From: Sulfolobales archaeon Acd1
GTDB taxonomy: Archaea; Thermoproteota; Thermoprotei_A; Sulfolobales; Sulfolobaceae
DNA: 64,000 bases
Assembly (NCBI GenBank): GCA_000389735.1
Contig: APJY01000001.1
Location: 186,001-250,000 of the forward strand
Reading direction: 5' to 3'
This document shows positions 7,688 through 15,953 of this stretch, piece by piece. The first letter of the stretch is position 1. Each line of letters starts with the position of its first letter. The position numbers and the translations under genes are program-made. The notes under the pieces are model-generated. The model was given only the letters and a program-made list of their open reading frames with translations. It had not been told where the DNA came from and did not search any database.

Positions 7688-9439
7688 ATGAAAGTGAAGC
7701 TACAAGGGATAGGCGGGATTATCGACCCCGTGGAATACGAGTTCGTTAAGGGCGTCAACGTGTTCAGGGCGCCCAACGCTTGGGGAAAGACGTCCCTGGC
7801 TAAGGGCCTTCTCTCCGTAATGACGTCCGCTATAAAGGCGGAAGACCTGATAAACGTGAACTCCGACAGGAGTTACGTTCAGGTCGAGATCGACGGGAAG
7901 AGGTATTACCGTAGGATAGCCGTGAAGGGGAAAGGCGGAAAGATACTCGAGGAAAGCAAGCTGATGCTCGACGACCCCAGGGCATTACTGCTTGGCTACT
8001 TCTCTCCCGAGAACCCCTTGGTGAGTAAGATACTCGCTGGGGAGGAGGACGTGACTTGGTTCATAACGGAGGTAGGGGAGATCTCGAAGCTTAAGGCTAA
8101 GAAGAGTGAGCTCGAGAATGAGAAAACTAACCTATTAAGGGACTTAGAGTTCCTTAAAGCCTCGTATTCGAGAGTCAAGGAAATCAAAAGCAAATTAGAG
8201 AAAATCTACCTTGAAATGGAAGAGTTAAAGAAAAGTAAGGATTTCCTTTCCAAAAAGATCTTAGAATCCATAGAGATCAGCAAGAAAAACAGGGCGGACG
8301 TCCTTAGATCTAGGCTAGAAGTCAAGCGCGAGCGTTACGCGATGCTCGTAAATAGACTCAACAAGTTGCGCGAGGAGCTAACTAAGATCAACCAGGAACT
8401 CGTGACTGAGGGCGTCGCCTCCATCACAGAAAAGCTCGAGAGAATCAACGCAGAGCTAAGGGAGATCTCCGCCAAAAGAGGAGAAATAGAGGGGCGCCTT
8501 AAGAGCCTGGAATTTCTTGGGGAGAAAGTTAAGGAGGCTGAGAAGGCTCACACCGACCATTGCCCGCTCTGTGGTACCAATGTCGATCCTGAGTCGTGGC
8601 GCCGTAGGCTCCAGAGCATAACTGAGGAGCTGAAGGGATTGGGAGAAGCCCTAAGAAGTTTGGCGATCAAAGAGGCTGAACTCAATACCAAAAAGAGGGA
8701 AATTGAGGCATTGTTAAAAGAGAGTCAGAAGAAATTAGAGCGAAAATCAGCGATAGAAAGTGAAATTGCTAAAATAGAAAAAGAACTTAATGAATTGGAC
8801 TACCAGATAAAAGATTTAGAGACACAAATAAAATCAAATGATGAGAGAACGTCGAAGGAATTGACGATGGTTCTGACCAGCGATAAGGCTGTGGAAAACA
8901 GGCTAAAAGAGTTGGAAGAGCAGCGTAAGAGCCTAGAGTTCGAGCTTCAGGAGTACCCACCTGAGACCACAATTCTGGAAGAGATTCAGAGAAAGTCAGC
9001 AAGGCTTAAGGAAGTTGACAATGAGCTGATCGAAGTGGAACAGAATTTAACTAGAAACATAACGATCGCCGTTTCATCTTTCCAAACTGAACTCTCTGAA
9101 TTATTATCTAGGCTGGGTTTCAGTTACACGGCTAAAATTGATGTAGTTAACGATAAGATGCTTCTAAAAGTGTATAAGGGTAACGCGGAACTGGGAGTTA
9201 AGAGGCTTTCAACCTCTGAGAAAACGGCGTTAGCCTTAGCTTTAATCGCCTCCGCAGCTAAGGCGTTCTTCGCTCCCCCGATTATGCTACTCGACGAGAC
9301 GGTTATGGCATTCGACGAGACCAGGTTCAGACAGCTGGTCGATTACTTAACGCGGTTCTCGAAGTATATAATAATAACAAGGGCCGACACTAACTTATCC
9401 CTTGAGTCCCAAATGGTGCCCATGGCTCAGCAAGCTTAG
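7688..9439 (+). CDS. Archaea-specific SMC/Rad50-like ATPase with zinc hook
   Basis: 583 residues, much shorter than Rad50. Walker A is APNAWGKTS (about 28-36), where the usual glycine-rich loop is NAWGKT; the zinc hook CPLC is at 292-295 between two coiled-coil arms; Walker B with LLDETVMAFDE is near 534; LSTSEKTALALAL occupies the ABC-signature place. This fits the archaea-specific SMC-related proteins rather than Rad50 or SMC. Sulfolobales use an SMC-superfamily protein, coalescin (ClsN), in chromosome compartments; orthology to this gene is possible but not shown here. No partner nuclease gene is adjacent. Confidence 0.82.
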   Translation: MKVKLQGIGGIIDPVEYEFVKGVNVFRAPNAWGKTSLAKGLLSVMTSAIKAEDLINVNSDRSYVQVEIDGKRYYRRIAVKGKGGKILEESKLMLDDPRALLLGYFSPENPLVSKILAGEEDVTWFITEVGEISKLKAKKSELENEKTNLLRDLEFLKASYSRVKEIKSKLEKIYLEMEELKKSKDFLSKKILESIEISKKNRADVLRSRLEVKRERYAMLVNRLNKLREELTKINQELVTEGVASITEKLERINAELREISAKRGEIEGRLKSLEFLGEKVKEAEKAHTDHCPLCGTNVDPESWRRRLQSITEELKGLGEALRSLAIKEAELNTKKREIEALLKESQKKLERKSAIESEIAKIEKELNELDYQIKDLETQIKSNDERTSKELTMVLTSDKAVENRLKELEEQRKSLEFELQEYPPETTILEEIQRKSARLKEVDNELIEVEQNLTRNITIAVSSFQTELSELLSRLGFSYTAKIDVVNDKMLLKVYKGNAELGVKRLSTSEKTALALALIASAAKAFFAPPIMLLDETVMAFDETRFRQLVDYLTRFSKYIIITRADTNLSLESQMVPMAQQA

Positions 9440-9737
9440 CCATGTATCTCCTTTTCAGATCGTTATTTACAGCCTCTAATACGTCGTCCGGTACGCTGGT
9501 TATCTCCTGAAGCCACCCTACGACTGCGGTCATCTGGAGTTCCTCAGCCTTCTTTTTGAGCCAAAGGGCGGTGGCGAGCCCTGCCTTAGAGGGCTTGAAG
9601 ATCACCACCGTGGGGCCAATGGATGAGCTCGCTATTTTTATTGCATTTTTAGATATAGTTTTCCATCTAGTTTTCGTAATAATTCTTACTAACTCTTTCG
9701 CTCTTTCTCTTGTGCCTATTGCGAAGAAAATTATCAT
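9390..9737 (-). CDS. Conserved-looking hypothetical protein
   Basis: About 115 residues from the ATG at 9737 (MIIFFAIGTRERAKEL); the longer open frame reaches 9755. I chose 9737 because TTTAAAAC at 9761-9768 (read on the minus strand) lies 24-31 bases upstream, as for other leaderless genes here. The protein is a soluble alpha/beta type with a basic middle section; no family was recognised. The last 50 bases overlap the end of the SMC-like gene in convergent orientation. Confidence 0.6.
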   Translation of the reverse strand: MIIFFAIGTRERAKELVRIITKTRWKTISKNAIKIASSSIGPTVVIFKPSKAGLATALWLKKKAEELQMTAVVGWLQEITSVPDDVLEAVNNDLKRRYMAKLAEPWAPFGTQGIS

Positions 9738-9760
9738 TAGTCGAATTAGAAACAAAGAAG

Positions 9761-9768
9761 TTTAAAAC
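9761..9768 (-). promoter_or_regulatory. TATA-like box of the small hypothetical gene
   Basis: On the minus strand GTTTTAAA lies 24-31 bases before ATG 9737. It decides between the starts at 9755 and 9737 in favour of the latter. Confidence 0.45.
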
Positions 9769-9777
9769 GGAATCTGA

Positions 9778-10272
9778 TCAGCCCGATCCTGTACCACAGC
9801 CACAGTAACCGAACTCGTCTATTTCATGACCACACACGGGACATATATAGCTTGTGCCCTTCACGTCTTCCATACTCATCCTGAACCTCATCTCGTGTGG
9901 AGAAATCATGGCCCTGACCAAGTCCCTGATCGAGACTATCCCTACAGCTTTACCGTTCTTATCCACTACAGGTAAGTGCCTGAACCCGTGATCCAACATC
10001 ACTTCTAACGCCTCCGTTACGTTCACGTTCTCAGAGACGCCCAGCACGGATGACGTCATGATATCCTTCACTAGGCCGTTCTCTAGCCCGAGGGCCAAGG
10101 CTTTCGTTACGTCCCTTTCGGTAACAATTCCAACTATGACGTTCTTCTCGTCGACTACGAGAAGCGCACCTATGTTGTGCTTGGTCATCTCCTGCGCCGC
10201 GAACCTTATAGTGTCGCTGGACTTGACGACGTGTACTACCTTCGTCGCTACTTGACCTACCGTAAGTGTCAT
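9778..10272 (-). CDS. CBS-pair protein with C-terminal zinc ribbon
   Basis: 164 residues: one Bateman module (CBS repeats about 7-60 and 70-125, with GIVTERDVTKA and GIVSIRDLVRA) followed by a short metal-binding tail CPVCGHEIDEFGYCGCG with four cysteines. CBS domains bind adenine nucleotides; the tail probably binds zinc. CBS/zinc-ribbon proteins are common in crenarchaea but their targets are unknown. Divergent from the histidine phosphatase gene. Confidence 0.85.
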   Translation of the reverse strand: MTLTVGQVATKVVHVVKSSDTIRFAAQEMTKHNIGALLVVDEKNVIVGIVTERDVTKALALGLENGLVKDIMTSSVLGVSENVNVTEALEVMLDHGFRHLPVVDKNGKAVGIVSIRDLVRAMISPHEMRFRMSMEDVKGTSYICPVCGHEIDEFGYCGCGTGSG

Positions 10273-10299
10273 GTCGAAGAATAGATATGCAAATGATGG

Positions 10300-10307
10300 T
10301 TTTTAAA
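10300..10307 (+). promoter_or_regulatory. TATA-like box of the histidine phosphatase gene
   Basis: TTTTTAAA lies 26-33 bases before ATG 10333, consistent with a leaderless transcript. Confidence 0.5.
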
Positions 10308-10332
10308 TTGAGGACGAACGTGAGCGCGACAT

Positions 10333-10953
10333 ATGTTAGTAGCGTTCGTCAGGCATGCCCAGGCTTTGTCTAACGTTCTAAAAATATTATCGGATGACTA
10401 CGACCAGTTCCCGCTGACCGAGGAAGGGGTAAGGCAGGCTGAGAAGGTCGGAGAAGAGCTGAGAAAGTTGGAACCTCAGGCCATTTTCACGAGCCCCGTG
10501 CTTAGGGCGAGACAAACCGCCGAGATAATAGGAAACAAGTTGGGTCTCCAGCCGATGGTTGATGAGAGGCTAAGGGAGAGAGGGCTTGGAGAGCTGAAAG
10601 GGAAGAAGGTCGAAGAGAACTCGGAACATTGGAAGCTTAGGCTGATGAGGGGATTAGGGGAAGTCAAGGGCTTAGAGAACTGGGAATCCATGCAGGCCAG
10701 AATGCTCGGCTTCATTGACGAAGTCAGGGCGAGGGGCTTCAGCAGGGTAGTAGCTGTGAGCCATTACGACCCGATAAGATCGGTCATCGGATACGTTTGT
10801 GGCCTTTCCGATTTCCAGTCCTGGGGAATCATGGTTCCCAATGCCAGTATAACGTTACTTGAGGTTGAAGCGGGCCTAAAAGTACTCGGTGTGGGGCTAC
10901 CCGTCCTGCCCAACGAGGTCGTGAAATTGTTGCGAGAGAAAGTCAACGCTTAA
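10333..10953 (+). CDS. Histidine phosphatase superfamily protein (phosphoglycerate mutase-like)
   Basis: 206 residues. The N-terminal VRHAQALSN is the RHG-type motif with the phospho-accepting His; TSPVLRARQTAEII, the acid base region around RERGLGELKGK, and the second histidine in AVSHYDPIRSVIG complete the branch-1 active site. It could be a phosphatase for sugar or nucleotide phosphates or a cofactor-dependent mutase; the sequence alone does not decide. The gene stands alone. Confidence 0.85.
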   Translation: MLVAFVRHAQALSNVLKILSDDYDQFPLTEEGVRQAEKVGEELRKLEPQAIFTSPVLRARQTAEIIGNKLGLQPMVDERLRERGLGELKGKKVEENSEHWKLRLMRGLGEVKGLENWESMQARMLGFIDEVRARGFSRVVAVSHYDPIRSVIGYVCGLSDFQSWGIMVPNASITLLEVEAGLKVLGVGLPVLPNEVVKLLREKVNA

Positions 10954-10979
10954 TCGGGAACAGTTGTTACCATGACTTA

Positions 10980-11720
10980 CTATAATTTCAGTATCTTTAA
11001 CTGTCTATTTTGTAAGGTCATGAGTATCCTTTCATAGTTAGGCTTGCTCACATTATCGAAAACTACCTTTGTCACACCGTTAACGGACTTCTCCACGGCC
11101 TGATTTATAACGTCCTGTTCTACGTCCTTAACGTAATGCTTGGAAATTATGTGGGCGACGCAGTCTCCGGATAGTAAGGCCTTAGCTGCTACGTGTGAAT
11201 AGTGAGGGCCTCCGAAAATCGTAACTACATCATTACACTCCACGAAATCCACGTTATCGATCCCCCTCAGCACGGCCTCGACGAACTTCCTGACGAGCTT
11301 CTCATTATTCCAGTACTCCTCAGAGCTGCCGATTTCTGCAAAGACTATCGGCACCCTGAGCGTCGTTGGGCCGTGATGGGTGGCCTCTACGGCCTTATCG
11401 AGTGATACATCGAGTTTATCTATCTCAAGGAATATCGATCTCATCAGCCTAGGGAACGCCGTTGCGAGCTCTCTTGGTCTTCCGCCCATCGTCCTGTCGT
11501 TGGGGTTGCCAGGAGTGTGAACTGTCAAGGACGGTTTTCCAGACGAACTTTCATGTCTTGAAATAACTACGACAGGTTTCGTGAAGTCACCCTCGAAATC
11601 TATTACGTCGTTCTCGACCTCTCTGAAATCGTAACCTAAGGCTTTAACGACCCTCCCTACGGCGTCCCTTCGGGAAACAACGACCTCGACATCCACTACG
11701 TAGTTACGCTTAGGATTCAC
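10980..11720 (-). CDS. dtdA: D-aminoacyl-tRNA deacylase DtdA (DTD2)
   Basis: 246 residues. GGRPRELATAFP, EATHHGPTTL and FGGPHYSH are hallmarks of the archaeal/plant DTD2 zinc-dependent deacylase, which removes D-amino acids and aldehyde-modified residues wrongly attached to tRNA. The histidine pairs in THHGPT and GPHYSH are likely metal ligands. The length fits the family. Divergent from the thioredoxin gene with about 95 bases between. Confidence 0.93.
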   Translation of the reverse strand: MNPKRNYVVDVEVVVSRRDAVGRVVKALGYDFREVENDVIDFEGDFTKPVVVISRHESSSGKPSLTVHTPGNPNDRTMGGRPRELATAFPRLMRSIFLEIDKLDVSLDKAVEATHHGPTTLRVPIVFAEIGSSEEYWNNEKLVRKFVEAVLRGIDNVDFVECNDVVTIFGGPHYSHVAAKALLSGDCVAHIISKHYVKDVEQDVINQAVEKSVNGVTKVVFDNVSKPNYERILMTLQNRQLKILKL

Positions 11721-11783
11721 TTAAATTCGTTCGTCGAAATGCGAGACCTAACGAACGTGATTGTTTCGTTTATCATTAATTAA

Positions 11784-11793
11784 CTTTTAAAAG
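11784..11793 (+). promoter_or_regulatory. TATA-like box of the thioredoxin gene
   Basis: CTTTTAAAAG, a perfect palindrome, lies 24-33 bases before ATG 11817 and fits leaderless initiation. Confidence 0.5.
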
Positions 11794-11816
11794 CAAGGAG
11801 AGTCGAATTCGTAAAT

Positions 11817-12233
11817 ATGGGAGAGGACAAAGAGCTCGAGGAGTTACTAAACAAAAAGGCCATGGAGCTGATTGAGAAGACCCGTCAACTTCAGCGGGAT
11901 CCCTTCCCGCCAGGAGAGGTAGTCCACTTGGACTCAAGCAACTTCGACGATTTTATATCTAGAAAAAGAGTGACCGTCGTGGACTTCTGGGCGGAATGGT
12001 GCGCCCCCTGCTTCATACTGGCCCCAATCATCGAGGAGCTTGCGAGAGACTACCCCCAGGTTGGCTTCGGAAAGCTCAACACCGATGAGAACCCAGAAAT
12101 AGCGTCCAGATACGGAGTTATGAGCCTACCCACCGTTCTCCTTTTCAAGGATGGGGAACCCGTGGACGCCATAATAGGAGCTGTTCCCAGGGAAATGATT
12201 GAGGCCAGACTAAAAGTGATCTTGAATGAGTAA
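11817..12233 (+). CDS. trxA: Thioredoxin
   Basis: 138 residues, with a charged N-terminal extension of about 40 residues before the thioredoxin fold. The active site WAEWCAPC (around residue 60) and the cis-proline SLPTVLLF are intact. It reduces protein disulfides in the cytoplasm. Its last codons overlap the next gene by 8 bases, so the two are coupled. The nearby reductase-like protein at 17796-18806 lacks a CxxC and is not its reductase. Confidence 0.92.
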   Translation: MGEDKELEELLNKKAMELIEKTRQLQRDPFPPGEVVHLDSSNFDDFISRKRVTVVDFWAEWCAPCFILAPIIEELARDYPQVGFGKLNTDENPEIASRYGVMSLPTVLLFKDGEPVDAIIGAVPREMIEARLKVILNE

Positions 12234-12867
12234 GCGGGCGATCCTGCTCGGTATCGATGGACTGAGCTACTCAAGCTTCATGAAGTGTTCACCAAGGTTT
12301 CTCATGGCCCTCTTCAACTCCACCTTTAGAGGCGTCGTGAAAAATGACAGACTGAAGGATCGTACAGCGGCGTCGTGGCTCGAGATCCTTACAATGGATA
12401 CCCAGAATCCCACCGAATTCCTAAGCTCTCCTCCGCCCCTTCCGTTGATTGAGGCCACACGTGCGGATGCGATAAACATACCGATAACCAACCCGACCTA
12501 TGGTGTCTTGAGCCTTGATCTGAAAAACGTGGATTATTTCGATGAGATCTCTAAAGTAAAGGAGGCAGCCTTAATGAGTCTGAGTAGAGGAAGGCCTGTC
12601 ATCGCCTCTATAACCTCCATAGACCGCGCGCTCTCTGCTGGTAAGGAGGACATCAAATGTAAGCTGTACGCGGAAGTCGACAGGGCTGTTAAGGAGTTGC
12701 TCAACGTGGCGGAGGACTTCATAGTCTTCTCGCCGTACGGTGAGATTAGAGCTAACGGTAGAGAGCCCTACGGCGTTTTCCTAGCAAGCGTACCAAGACC
12801 GCACGAGCACGATACGGTGTCTCTGGTTCAAATAGGCAGACTGTTCTTGGACCTAGTCGGCCACTGA
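12226..12867 (+). CDS. Compact alkaline-phosphatase-superfamily-like protein
   Basis: 213 residues. The start LLGIDGLSY and the stretch RTAASWLEILTMDTQNP resemble the metal-binding Asp and the nucleophile Thr/Ser region of type I phosphodiesterases, and HEHDTVSL near the end resembles the His-containing metal site. Family members are usually 350-450 residues, so this is a shortened or degenerate form; activity is uncertain. Overlaps the thioredoxin gene by 8 bases, indicating co-translation, and the convergent DUF84 gene at its end. Confidence 0.55.
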   Translation: MSKRAILLGIDGLSYSSFMKCSPRFLMALFNSTFRGVVKNDRLKDRTAASWLEILTMDTQNPTEFLSSPPPLPLIEATRADAINIPITNPTYGVLSLDLKNVDYFDEISKVKEAALMSLSRGRPVIASITSIDRALSAGKEDIKCKLYAEVDRAVKELLNVAEDFIVFSPYGEIRANGREPYGVFLASVPRPHEHDTVSLVQIGRLFLDLVGH

Positions 12868-13377
12868 CGGGTTGAAGAAAGGATACAGTGCGATTATGAC
12901 CGCCTGAACGTAGAGATCCTTTCTATTTATGTATTTCGTAAGATATTTAATTACGCCGTCGTAGGCCTTAGATCCCTTAACGTTGAACTCCAAGTCCGTC
13001 GCATCGCCCAACTCTTTACCGCCTATTACGTGTCTGGCTACCCTATTCGGTAGTGGAAACCAAGGCGAAAAGGAGAAGTTGTCCCTTCCCTCCCTTGATA
13101 CAGCATATACTACGGCGAATCCCATTAGCCTATTCTGATACACACATAGTCCCCCCTCGATCCCAACGCTTAAGTCAGCTCCTGTAAGCCTTAGGGCTTT
13201 TAGGGCCCTATTCCTCGCCCCGTAAAACGTTTCGGCACAGAAAGGCTGGTTTGACACCCCTGGATCGACGCTTACTGGGATTATCTCCGCCTCGAGACCG
13301 ATCAAACTTAGGGCTTCCCGTACGGCTTCGACCTTTGCTAGATTTTCGCTACCCACTCCCACTCTCCAACGAGGCAA
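12853..13377 (-). CDS. Inosine/xanthosine triphosphatase (DUF84 family)
   Basis: 174 residues. GSENLAKVEAV at the N-terminus and the central GIEGGLC match the YjjX/DUF84 NTPase family, which hydrolyses ITP and XTP to keep deaminated purines out of nucleic acids. Start TTG 13377 is the longest; a TATA-like AATAAAAT just upstream (about 13381-13388) would instead suit a GTG at 13362 immediately before GVGSEN, closer to the usual family start. Confidence 0.87.
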   Translation of the reverse strand: MPRWRVGVGSENLAKVEAVREALSLIGLEAEIIPVSVDPGVSNQPFCAETFYGARNRALKALRLTGADLSVGIEGGLCVYQNRLMGFAVVYAVSREGRDNFSFSPWFPLPNRVARHVIGGKELGDATDLEFNVKGSKAYDGVIKYLTKYINRKDLYVQAVIIALYPFFNPSVAD

Positions 13378-13422
13378 GGTTATTTTATTGAACCTTTCTG
13401 AAGTCAGAAATTAAGGGTAAAG

Positions 13423-14394
13423 TTGCTTATAGACGATACGACCACGCCGAGTTCCTTTCTGTACTATATGCCAAAGGCCCTCGCTCGATTGGTGAAGTAC
13501 TTCAATGCCGGCTTTCGTGAAGACCTTAACGGTTTAAGCCGGTTATTGAATGTAATTCGGAGGTTCAAGCCAGCACGCGACGTCTGCACGTTGATTGATA
13601 AGGGCAGGCTCCTCAGTATCCTAACCTCATCCGCTTTAGACTTGGAACATATCGATACAAGTGCGATATCGCATGAGGCTGACCTACATGACCTCTGCGA
13701 TATAGAGTTGCTTCGGCTGTCAAACGGCCTTTTCTCAGTCAGGGAAGAAGACGGATGCACCAATCTTGTAGTGAGAGCTTGTAGTTTCGATCTGAAACTA
13801 CGGCCACACGTTCTATCTTATCAGAAGCTCTTGGTTTTAGATAATTCTCCGATTTCTCAACTGATGAGCTTGTGCACCACGTGTGAAGTCATGGGGCCAC
13901 CCGAAGGAGCTGAGAGGATCTCCGGTGATGATGTCATTAAGGTAGGAGATATGCTACTAGTAGGGCTCAGTAACAGAACTAACGTGGCTGGAGCCTTATG
14001 GTTGGGCGAAAGATACGGGTCAGAGACCATAGTCCTTGTGGCCTCTGAGGGTCGTCCATTGAGATCGTTCCTGAAGGTCATCGATGAGAGCAACGCTGTA
14101 ATTGACCGTACGGCCACCGTTAGCTCACAGGTTATTCTTCTGAGAAAATCCCCTTCGGGATTCGAGGAGATAGAGAAGACAACCCTCGAAAGCTTTCTTA
14201 AAAGGAACTTAGGACTAACAATTCAAAATACAGAAAAGACGAATATGAAAAGCATTATTAAGCCTACTGAAAAACTTTATTTGATTGGAAATGATTCGGG
14301 ACGTCTTTCAGACGTCCTAAAGGACCTAGGCTACGACGTCCTTTCGCTCAGCTACCCTATTACGGAGGACTATCTAGTCCCTGTCTACGGATAG
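13423..14394 (+). CDS. DDAH/amidinotransferase-like protein, probably inactive
   Basis: 323 residues. The middle contains GDDVIKVGDMLLVGLSNRTN followed by GALWLGERYG, which closely resembles the GD...VGLSxRTN core of dimethylarginine dimethylaminohydrolase and arginine deiminase proteins. The expected catalytic His (usually in LHLK after the core) appears as RPLRSFLK, and the C-terminal catalytic Cys loop is replaced by a tail without cysteine. The first part of the protein contains several cysteines. I infer a structural or regulatory relic. Start is TTG 13423. Confidence in the fold is moderate. Confidence 0.5.
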   Translation: MLIDDTTTPSSFLYYMPKALARLVKYFNAGFREDLNGLSRLLNVIRRFKPARDVCTLIDKGRLLSILTSSALDLEHIDTSAISHEADLHDLCDIELLRLSNGLFSVREEDGCTNLVVRACSFDLKLRPHVLSYQKLLVLDNSPISQLMSLCTTCEVMGPPEGAERISGDDVIKVGDMLLVGLSNRTNVAGALWLGERYGSETIVLVASEGRPLRSFLKVIDESNAVIDRTATVSSQVILLRKSPSGFEEIEKTTLESFLKRNLGLTIQNTEKTNMKSIIKPTEKLYLIGNDSGRLSDVLKDLGYDVLSLSYPITEDYLVPVYG

Positions 14395-14440
14395 GCGTAA
14401 ACGACGTTAAAATAAGCCTACCTGGATTTTAGGAAAAACG

Positions 14441-14451
14441 TTTAATATATA
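14441..14451 (+). promoter_or_regulatory. TATA-like box of the 46-residue membrane protein gene
   Basis: TTTAATATATA about 36-46 bases before the TTG start at 14487; with a start site near 14472 this leaves a short leader carrying GAGGTGA (about 14474-14480), a good Shine-Dalgarno sequence. Confidence 0.5.
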
Positions 14452-14486
14452 GTCCCAGGCAAATGAAAACGACGAGGTGAAGTATA

Positions 14487-14627
14487 TTGGCCGAATATGA
14501 GATCAAGAGCTTCGGAGACGTGATAAAGGCGTTGTTCAAATACGGGAATTGGTATTTGGGCGGTTTCGTGATATTGTTGATACTGTTCATCTTAATGGAT
14601 ATAGCGTTATTCACTCCACACACGTGA
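14487..14627 (+). CDS. Small single-pass membrane protein (46 residues)
   Basis: A short open frame starting at TTG 14487 and ending in TGA. GAGGTGA, complementary to the 16S rRNA end, lies seven bases before the start, and a strong TATA-like box lies farther upstream. The product starts MAEYEIKSFGDVIKALF, then has one hydrophobic helix (LGGFVILLILFILMDIALF, about residues 24-42) and a short tail FTPHT. Family unknown; size and layout recall small subunits of membrane complexes. It fills an otherwise empty 360-base gap, which supports it being real. Confidence 0.6.
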   Translation: MAEYEIKSFGDVIKALFKYGNWYLGGFVILLILFILMDIALFTPHT

Positions 14628-14754
14628 ATTCGCTGAAAGGTAAAAATAATTTATCGCCCGCCCTCGATTATGTATTTTATTATTTTGCAAGGAAAAAGTG
14701 TTTTATAGTGACGTTATTAACTTAGTACCTTATGAAATACTTAAGAACTTCAAC

Positions 14755-15354
14755 ATGGCCCGTGTGACCCTCGCCGCGTCGGAAGAACTCGTAGACGAGC
14801 TGGACTCCGAGGCCAAAAGGAGAGGTATAACGCTCTATTCCCTAACGAACACCTCGTTAGCTTCGATGGTTCAACTGTTGAAGCTCGGCAAACCCCCAGA
14901 GACGTTAGCGGCCTTAGTGAAGTACATCGAACTCTCTGAAGCCCTAAGGCTTATCCCTGTGACAGATTGGTTCATAGAGAACCTAATATCTGAGCTCTAC
15001 AAGGCTAATAAGGAGAAGCTGTTCGAGCTATGCGAAAAGACAGGAGATCAGCTGGCCACTTTCCTCACAGGTTACGCGCCCACACTAGAAGAATTGATGA
15101 AAACCTTTGACACGGTGAAACATATACTACCCCTGAAGTCCCTTTACATGAAGGAATCTGATGGTGGATTCATAATTACCATACTGGGCTCGGGATTTAA
15201 CCTGGAAAGCACAGAATGTTCGGCAATAATCGCGAAGAAGGTTTTTGAGAGCTACGGGTTGAAAATCAACGAAGTGAAGCCCAACGCCGGGGGTGTAATC
15301 GTACTTAAGGGAAATTATAGCGAGCATGCGGACGCGAGCATGCAGGCCACTTGA
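14755..15354 (+). CDS. Ribbon-helix-helix-like conserved protein
   Basis: 200 residues from ATG 14755; the open frame goes back to 14698, but MARVTLAASEELVDELDSEAKRRG is a typical beginning of a ribbon-helix-helix/CopG-type DNA-binding segment, so the later start is preferred. The remainder (helical middle, then an alpha/beta C-terminal part from about residue 130) has no recognised family. It may be a DNA-binding regulator with a ligand domain. The 3' end overlaps nep1 by 40 bases in convergent orientation. Confidence 0.65.
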   Translation: MARVTLAASEELVDELDSEAKRRGITLYSLTNTSLASMVQLLKLGKPPETLAALVKYIELSEALRLIPVTDWFIENLISELYKANKEKLFELCEKTGDQLATFLTGYAPTLEELMKTFDTVKHILPLKSLYMKESDGGFIITILGSGFNLESTECSAIIAKKVFESYGLKINEVKPNAGGVIVLKGNYSEHADASMQAT

Positions 15355-15953
15355 TACGCCTCAAGGGTTCTTGACGATATGGAAACCCTCCTGACGGATA
15401 GCCTTAACACTTCGGGAGAGAAGTCACCGTGCGGGAACGCCCCAATGCCGATTAAGTAACCGTCGTTCGCCATTTGACAGAGCTCCTTAATATCGACTCT
15501 CTCGCCTCTTTCGTCCATTAAGATCAATCTGCCCTCCGCTAGTTCCTTCAACCCTCTGTCATCGACTCTCTTTAGTAGAGCCTTCCCCGTGGGCGGCACT
15601 CTACCATAAGACAGTAGCTGTGACATTAGACCGAGAAAGCGGAAGTAGTTCTTGGGCAACCTAACCTCCTTAGAGACCTCGTAGACGGTCCCCTCGACAG
15701 TGTGAACGTAAATCTCGCCCAGCTCCTCACGTGGGATGGCGAACACGGAAAGTAGAGTCAAATGGACGATGTCGGGTCTGCCCAATTTAGGGTTTTTTAG
15801 GGTTCTAACTATGTCGTAGTGAAACGATATATCGAGGATCTGCGTCTCAGGCGGCACGCCGAACCTCCTATAGTAAGCCTTTGCCTCCGGCCAGTTCCAG
15901 AACCTTTTGGGTAAAAGTGAAATGGATGACTCGAGAAGTATTATGTTGAACAT
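15315..15953 (-). CDS. nep1: Ribosome biogenesis pseudouridine methyltransferase Nep1 (Emg1)
   Basis: 212 residues. GRPDIVHLTLLS and the C-terminal GIGAFPHGDF are Nep1 signatures of the SPOUT methyltransferase fold; it N1-methylates a pseudouridine in 16S rRNA helix 35 and aids small-subunit assembly. I use ATG 15953 (MFNIILLESS); a TTG at 15962 would add three residues. The ATG shares a base with the TTG start of the divergent RPP21 gene, so both transcripts must be leaderless or start inside each other's gene. Confidence 0.92.
   Translation of the reverse strand: MFNIILLESSISLLPKRFWNWPEAKAYYRRFGVPPETQILDISFHYDIVRTLKNPKLGRPDIVHLTLLSVFAIPREELGEIYVHTVEGTVYEVSKEVRLPKNYFRFLGLMSQLLSYGRVPPTGKALLKRVDDRGLKELAEGRLILMDERGERVDIKELCQMANDGYLIGIGAFPHGDFSPEVLRLSVRRVSISSRTLEAYQVACMLASACSL

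Noticed and set aside
9556-9765. 69-residue + strand hydrophobic frame
   Set aside because: It is antisense to the hypothetical gene at 9390-9737, which has a well-spaced TATA box; the hydrophobic look comes from the reverse of a lysine-rich segment.
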